Shown: positions 62,896-64,000 of the stretch, piece after piece
How positions within the stretch are numbered: the stretch's first letter is position 1
How the letters are laid out: each line of letters opens with the position of its first letter
Assembly (NCBI GenBank): GCA_900538545.1
Contig: UPYK01000009.1
Span: forward strand, 4,841 to 68,840
Length of the DNA: 64,000 bases
Direction: 5' to 3'
Source: an uncultured Eggerthella sp.
Lineage (GTDB): Bacteria; Actinomycetota; Coriobacteriia; Coriobacteriales; Eggerthellaceae
Notes under the pieces: model-generated
What the model saw: the letters and a program-made list of their open reading frames with translations, nothing else
Told to the model about the DNA's origin: nothing
The model's database searches: none
Translations under genes and position numbers: made by a program

Positions 62896-64000
62896 TCTTT
62901 CAGACAAACTACAATCCATCTTCTCGGGCCTCCGCTCGAAGGGAAAGCTCAACGAGGATGACATCAACTCCGCCATGAAGGAGATCCGCATGGCGCTTCT
63001 GGAGGCGGATGTCAACTTCAAGGTGGTCAAGTCCTTCATCAAGAACACGAAGGAACGCTGCCTCGATGCCGAAGTGCTCGATTCGCTCACGCCAGCACAG
63101 AACGTCATCAAGGTGGTGCTCGACGAATTAACGAAGCTCCTTGGTGAGTCCGATTCGCAGCTCGTGCTCTCTTCGCGCATCCCGAATGTGATCATGCTCG
63201 TCGGCCTTCAAGGTTCAGGTAAGACCACAGCTGCCGCGAAGCTCGCGTATCTTTTGAAAAAGCAGAATCACAACCCCTTGCTCGTTGCGTGCGACGTATA
63301 CCGCCCCGCAGCAGCCGATCAGCTCCAAACGCTGGGTGATGAAATCGGCGTGCGCGTCTATCGCGGCGATGGCAAGGATCCGGTCAAGATCGCTCAAGAG
63401 GGCGTGCGCGATGCGGTCGATTCGCTGCGCGATGTGGTCATCGTCGACACCGCGGGCCGCTTGCATGTCGATGAGGAGATGATGGCTGAAGCTGCTGCTA
63501 TCCGCGATGCGGTCGAGCCCGATCAGATCCTCATGGTGGTCGACGCGATGACCGGTCAAGATGTGGTGAATGTTGCTTCTGCCTTCGCTGAACAGGTCGA
63601 TTTCGACGGCGTGATCATGTCGAAGATGGATGGTGATGCACGTGGTGGTGGCGCGCTCTCGATCAAGCAGGTCACGGGCAAGCCGATCAAGTTCATCTCG
63701 ATGGGTGAGAAGCCCGATTCGCTCGAGGAGTTCCATCCCGATCGCATGGCCAAGCGTATCCTTGGCATGGGTGATGTGATCAGCCTCATCGAAACCGCTT
63801 CCCAGATCCGTGCTGAAGAGATCGAGCAAGAAGAAGCTGAGCGCATGATGCGCGCGGATCTGAACTTGAACGATTTTCTTACCATCAACAAGCAGGTGCG
63901 CAAGATCGGCGGCATCCAGAAGCTCGTGAGTGCGCTTCCCGGTGGCGATAAGGCGCTCAAAGACGGTCAAGTCAATGAGAACGCGCTCGACGAGATGGAG
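62885..64000 (+). CDS. ffh: Signal recognition particle protein Ffh (3' end cut by window)
   Basis: 372 codons are visible before the window ends. The start MLDNLSDKLQSIFSGLRSKG is typical, with G1 GLQGSGKTTAAAKLA near 108, CDVYRPAAADQLQ, DTAGRLHVDEEMM near 190, SKMDGDARGGGALS near 248, and the beginning of the methionine-rich M domain. Ffh with 4.5S RNA delivers nascent membrane proteins to FtsY. The ATG overlaps ftsY by 11 bases, so translation is coupled. The rest of the M domain (about 80-120 residues) lies beyond 64000. Confidence 0.97.
   Translation, partial: MLDNLSDKLQSIFSGLRSKGKLNEDDINSAMKEIRMALLEADVNFKVVKSFIKNTKERCLDAEVLDSLTPAQNVIKVVLDELTKLLGESDSQLVLSSRIPNVIMLVGLQGSGKTTAAAKLAYLLKKQNHNPLLVACDVYRPAAADQLQTLGDEIGVRVYRGDGKDPVKIAQEGVRDAVDSLRDVVIVDTAGRLHVDEEMMAEAAAIRDAVEPDQILMVVDAMTGQDVVNVASAFAEQVDFDGVIMSKMDGDARGGGALSIKQVTGKPIKFISMGEKPDSLEEFHPDRMAKRILGMGDVISLIETASQIRAEEIEQEEAERMMRADLNLNDFLTINKQVRKIGGIQKLVSALPGGDKALKDGQVNENALDEME

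Overview
The window looks like the chromosome of a Gram-positive actinobacterium of the class Coriobacteriia, probably Eggerthellales. The evidence is gene order, Zn-ribbon ribosomal proteins L28 and L32, a SepIVA/DUF177/rnc/smc/ftsY/ffh cluster of actinobacterial type, a SARP/BTAD regulator, a split transketolase and moderate GC with frequent GTG/TTG starts. The genus is an inference. No rRNA, CRISPR array, integrase or intact IS was seen.

Region 1 (about 1-11.2 kb) is accessory and AT-richer than the rest. It holds an intracellular BspA-like leucine-rich-repeat protein, an acidic hypothetical protein, and a tight minus-strand operon. The operon encodes a 1132-aa protein mixing winged-helix, RNA polymerase alpha-CTD-like and sigma-70 region-4-like segments, then a ParB/sulfiredoxin-fold protein, then a SNF2-type helicase. 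The last two overlap as TTGA. I know of no named system with this composition; it is the best candidate here for an undescribed defence or DNA-transaction module. Two members of a small-protein family and decayed coding remnants lie beside it. A DUF4143 AAA ATPase with a palindromic operator in its promoter closes the region.

Region 2 (11.4-35.5 kb) is housekeeping: yebC, an FtsB/DivIC-like divisome protein, ppx, a PiT phosphate transporter, tRNA-Leu, a polyprenyl diphosphate synthase, a peptidoglycan-binding protein, glmU (interrupted by an in-frame TGA), prs, pth, a RecJ-RecQ fusion, a bifunctional Rel, a metallo-beta-lactamase fold protein, a DUF47/PhoU-like protein, lysC, asd, a diaminopentanoate-dehydrogenase-like enzyme with a His/Cys-rich tail, tRNA-Gln and tRNA-Glu, and a large SARP-family regulator.

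Region 3 (35.7-64 kb) is dense with core cell biology: secA, prfB, transketolase halves, ftsE-ftsX-S41 protease, rnr, an M42 aminopeptidase, smpB, rpmB, asp23, fakA-like, recG, rsmD, coaD, a SepIVA-like coiled coil, DUF177, rpmF, plsX, rnc, smc, ftsY and ffh (cut by the window end). Themes are division (FtsEX, SepIVA-like, SMC), membrane lipid synthesis (FakA/PlsX), protein export (SecA, FtsY, Ffh) and translation quality control (SmpB, RNase R, RF2).

The other striking point is stop-codon use. In 42 complete core genes I count 20 TAG, 18 TAA and only 4 TGA stops. RF2 reads SPT where the classical SPF tripeptide sits, and the TGA inside glmU would split an essential enzyme.
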